From NCBI GenBank assembly GCA_028696435.1, contig JAQVHC010000052.1:1-8531 (forward strand): a DNA stretch of 8,531 nt, read 5' to 3'. Position 1 is the first letter of the stretch. The number at the start of each line of letters is the position of its first letter. This stretch comes from Actinomycetota bacterium. GTDB taxonomy: Bacteria > Actinomycetota > Humimicrobiia > Humimicrobiales > Humimicrobiaceae. The translations under genes were made by a program, and so were the position numbers. Under the pieces are notes generated by a model that was not told where the DNA came from, searched no databases, and saw only the letters and a program-made list of their open reading frames with translations. Below are positions 6,987 to 8,531 of the stretch, one piece after another.

Positions 6987-7331
6987 ATGGCTGAAAAAAT
7001 AGCTGCACTGGGTGAAAAGGATATAATGCTTATTTTTAAGGCGGCAGGAATTGAAGTATTTCCGGCGGAAGATAATTCAGAAGGGTCTGCTAAAGCCGCA
7101 AAAAAGTTAAAGGAACTTGCTGACAGCGGCTATGGAATTATTTTTATAACTGAATCCATGGCGTTAAAACTGGATAATGTTATAAAAGAATACGAGGATA
7201 AGTTCCAGCCTTCTATTGTGGTAATTCCCGGTGCCGGTAAAAGAAATGATTATGCATTGAAAAATTTACGAAGAATAATAATAAAGGCTGTTGGAGCAGA
7301 TATATTGTCTGATAAGGAGAGTAAAAGTTAA
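6987..7331 (+). CDS. ntpG: V/A-type ATPase subunit F (central axle)
   Basis: A 114-residue protein matching subunit F (NtpG in Enterococcus naming), normally about 100-115 residues with an alternating beta/alpha fold. The start, IAALGEKDIMLIFKAAG (about 5-21), stands for the family's first strand-turn-helix. It is followed by IEVFP, then YGIIFITE at 49-56, SIVVIPG at about 76-82 and KAVGADIL at 100-107, all in the expected order. F binds subunit D, and together they form the rotating shaft between the A/B head and subunit C. The ATG begins on the base after the ntpC stop. No convincing Shine-Dalgarno precedes it (only AGGGTG about 11 nt away), so translation probably depends on ribosomes finishing ntpC. 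Confidence 0.94.
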   Translation: MAEKIAALGEKDIMLIFKAAGIEVFPAEDNSEGSAKAAKKLKELADSGYGIIFITESMALKLDNVIKEYEDKFQPSIVVIPGAGKRNDYALKNLRRIIIKAVGADILSDKESKS

Positions 7332-7350
7332 TAATATAGGAGTTAAATAA

Positions 7351-8531
7351 ATGAGTAATACAGGTAAAATTGTCAAAGTTGCAGGACCCCTGGTTGTAGC
7401 TGGAAATATGGCAGATTCCAGAATGTTTGACATTGTCCATGTTTCGGATAAAAAGTTAATGGGAGAAATAATAGAATTAAATGAAGACTTTGCTTCCATT
7501 CAGGTATATGAGGAAACCGAGGGCATAGGAGTAGGGGAGCCCGTATATCCATCAGGTGAGCCTCTAACGGTTGAGCTTGGGCCGGGCATAATTCAGTCCA
7601 TCTATGATGGAATACAGCGGCCTCTTGATTATATATATGAGAGAGCCGGTGATTTTATTTCAAGAGGAATAACAGCAGCTGCTCTGAATAGAGAAAAAAA
7701 ATGGAAATTTGAACCGCTGGCAAAAAAAGGTGATATTGTGGGTTACGGTGATTTTCTGGGTTATGTTGATGAAACAGAGACAGTTAAGCATTATATAATG
7801 GTTCCCGGGGGAGTAAGTGGTGAAATTAAATCGATTGAAGCCGGTGAGTTTACTGTTGAAGATGTAGTGGCTGTTATAAAGAGTGAAAATGGTGATACAG
7901 AAGTCACAATGATGCAAAAGTGGCCGGTAAGGAAGCCAAGGCCGTATTTAAATAAATTAAGCCCTGATATGCCTTTATTTACAGGCCAGAGAATTATAGA
8001 TATGCTTTTCCCGATTGCAAAAGGTGGTACTGCATGTATACCTGGCCCGTTTGGTTCAGGGAAAACAGTAATACAGCATCAGCTTGCAAAATGGGCTGAT
8101 GCAGAGATTATTGTATATATAGGATGCGGTGAAAGGGGAAATGAGATGACGGATGTTCTTATGGAGTTCCCCGAACTTGTTGACCCGAAATCAGGAGTTC
8201 CTCTTATGAAAAGGACAGTCCTGATTGCTAACACTTCTAATATGCCTGTTGCTGCAAGGGAGGCATCAGTTTATACAGGAATAACAATAGCCGAATATTT
8301 TAGAGATATGGGATATTCTGTGGCTTTAATGGCTGATTCAACATCAAGGTGGGCAGAGGCAATGAGGGAAATTTCAGGCAGGCTGGAAGAGATGCCAGGT
8401 GAGGAAGGATATCCAGCATATCTTGGTGCAAGGCTTGCTTCTTTTTATGAGAGAGCAGGAATGGTAAATTGTCTTACTACTACTGGAGAACAGAGAAAAG
8501 GCGCTCTATCCGTTATTGGAGCAGTATCACC
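7351..8531 (+). CDS. ntpA: V/A-type ATPase catalytic subunit A, 3' end missing
   Basis: The first 393 residues of the catalytic subunit; the frame is open to the right edge. Full-length homologues have about 590 residues, so roughly a third is outside. Residues 1-70 form the N-terminal beta-barrel, opening with GKIVKVAGPLVVA. About 110-200 is the extra 'non-homologous' or bulge region that separates A subunits from F1-beta. The nucleotide domain has the Walker A loop GPFGSGKT at 232-239 (Lys238, Thr239), GCGERGNEM at 258-266 with the likely catalytic Glu261, and a Walker B strand ending in Asp329 (ALMADS). The SRWAEAMREISGRLEEMPGE region from 332 is strongly conserved in the family. Three A and three B subunits make the ATP-hydrolysing head. 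TAGGAG at 7337-7342 lies 8 nt before the ATG, and the gap from ntpG is 19 bp. No key residue in the visible part is missing. Confidence 0.98.
   Translation, partial: MSNTGKIVKVAGPLVVAGNMADSRMFDIVHVSDKKLMGEIIELNEDFASIQVYEETEGIGVGEPVYPSGEPLTVELGPGIIQSIYDGIQRPLDYIYERAGDFISRGITAAALNREKKWKFEPLAKKGDIVGYGDFLGYVDETETVKHYIMVPGGVSGEIKSIEAGEFTVEDVVAVIKSENGDTEVTMMQKWPVRKPRPYLNKLSPDMPLFTGQRIIDMLFPIAKGGTACIPGPFGSGKTVIQHQLAKWADAEIIVYIGCGERGNEMTDVLMEFPELVDPKSGVPLMKRTVLIANTSNMPVAAREASVYTGITIAEYFRDMGYSVALMADSTSRWAEAMREISGRLEEMPGEEGYPAYLGARLASFYERAGMVNCLTTTGEQRKGALSVIGAVS

Noticed and set aside
7693..7701. A8 run in ntpA and a similar A8 run in ntpI near 3731 as frameshift sites
   Set aside because: Both lie in ordinary Lys-rich codons of intact frames. 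A runs of this length are expected in AT-rich genes, and nothing nearby suggests programmed shifting.
7213..7917. Three minus-strand open frames opposite ntpG and ntpA
   Set aside because: They overlap strongly conserved + strand genes and read as low-complexity sequence with no recognisable domain.

Overview
This window comes from an AT-rich bacterial chromosome and holds a nearly intact V/A-type ATPase operon behind two unrelated genes. Strong AGGAGG-type ribosome binding sites, some TTG starts and the gene content suggest a Firmicutes-like anaerobe (Clostridia or Halanaerobiales style). That placement is inference; the window has no taxonomic marker such as rRNA. Every gene is on the + strand.

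Layout: (1) 2-1114 is the 3' part of an ABC-transporter permease of the FtsX/MacB type, cut by the window edge. (2) 1115-1432 is a non-coding, very AT-rich gap with several small tandem duplications. (3) 1433-2353 is sppA, a membrane-anchored signal peptide peptidase with an intact Ser/Lys dyad; its start is best placed at a TTG just after a strong Shine-Dalgarno site. (4) 2354-2525 is a short AT-rich gap with a plausible promoter. (5) 2526-8531 is the ATPase operon in the order H-I-K-E-C-F-A (ntpF-I-K-E-C-G-A in Enterococcus hirae naming). Subunit A runs off the right edge, and B and D are expected beyond it.

How the genes work together: A (with B) forms the catalytic head. E and H form the peripheral stalks that tie the head to the membrane subunit I. 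F (with D) forms the central axle, which sits on C, and C caps the rotor ring built from K. K keeps every known Na+ ligand of the E. hirae rotor at a constant numbering offset of 4, so the enzyme is predicted to move Na+ rather than H+, either exporting Na+ at the cost of ATP or running in reverse.

I see no undescribed multi-gene system, RNA gene, CRISPR array, insertion sequence or phage element. The points most worth a second look are the Na+ prediction, the graded translation signals inside the operon, the micro-duplications (1120-1375 and 5934-5953), and a G7 run inside sppA.
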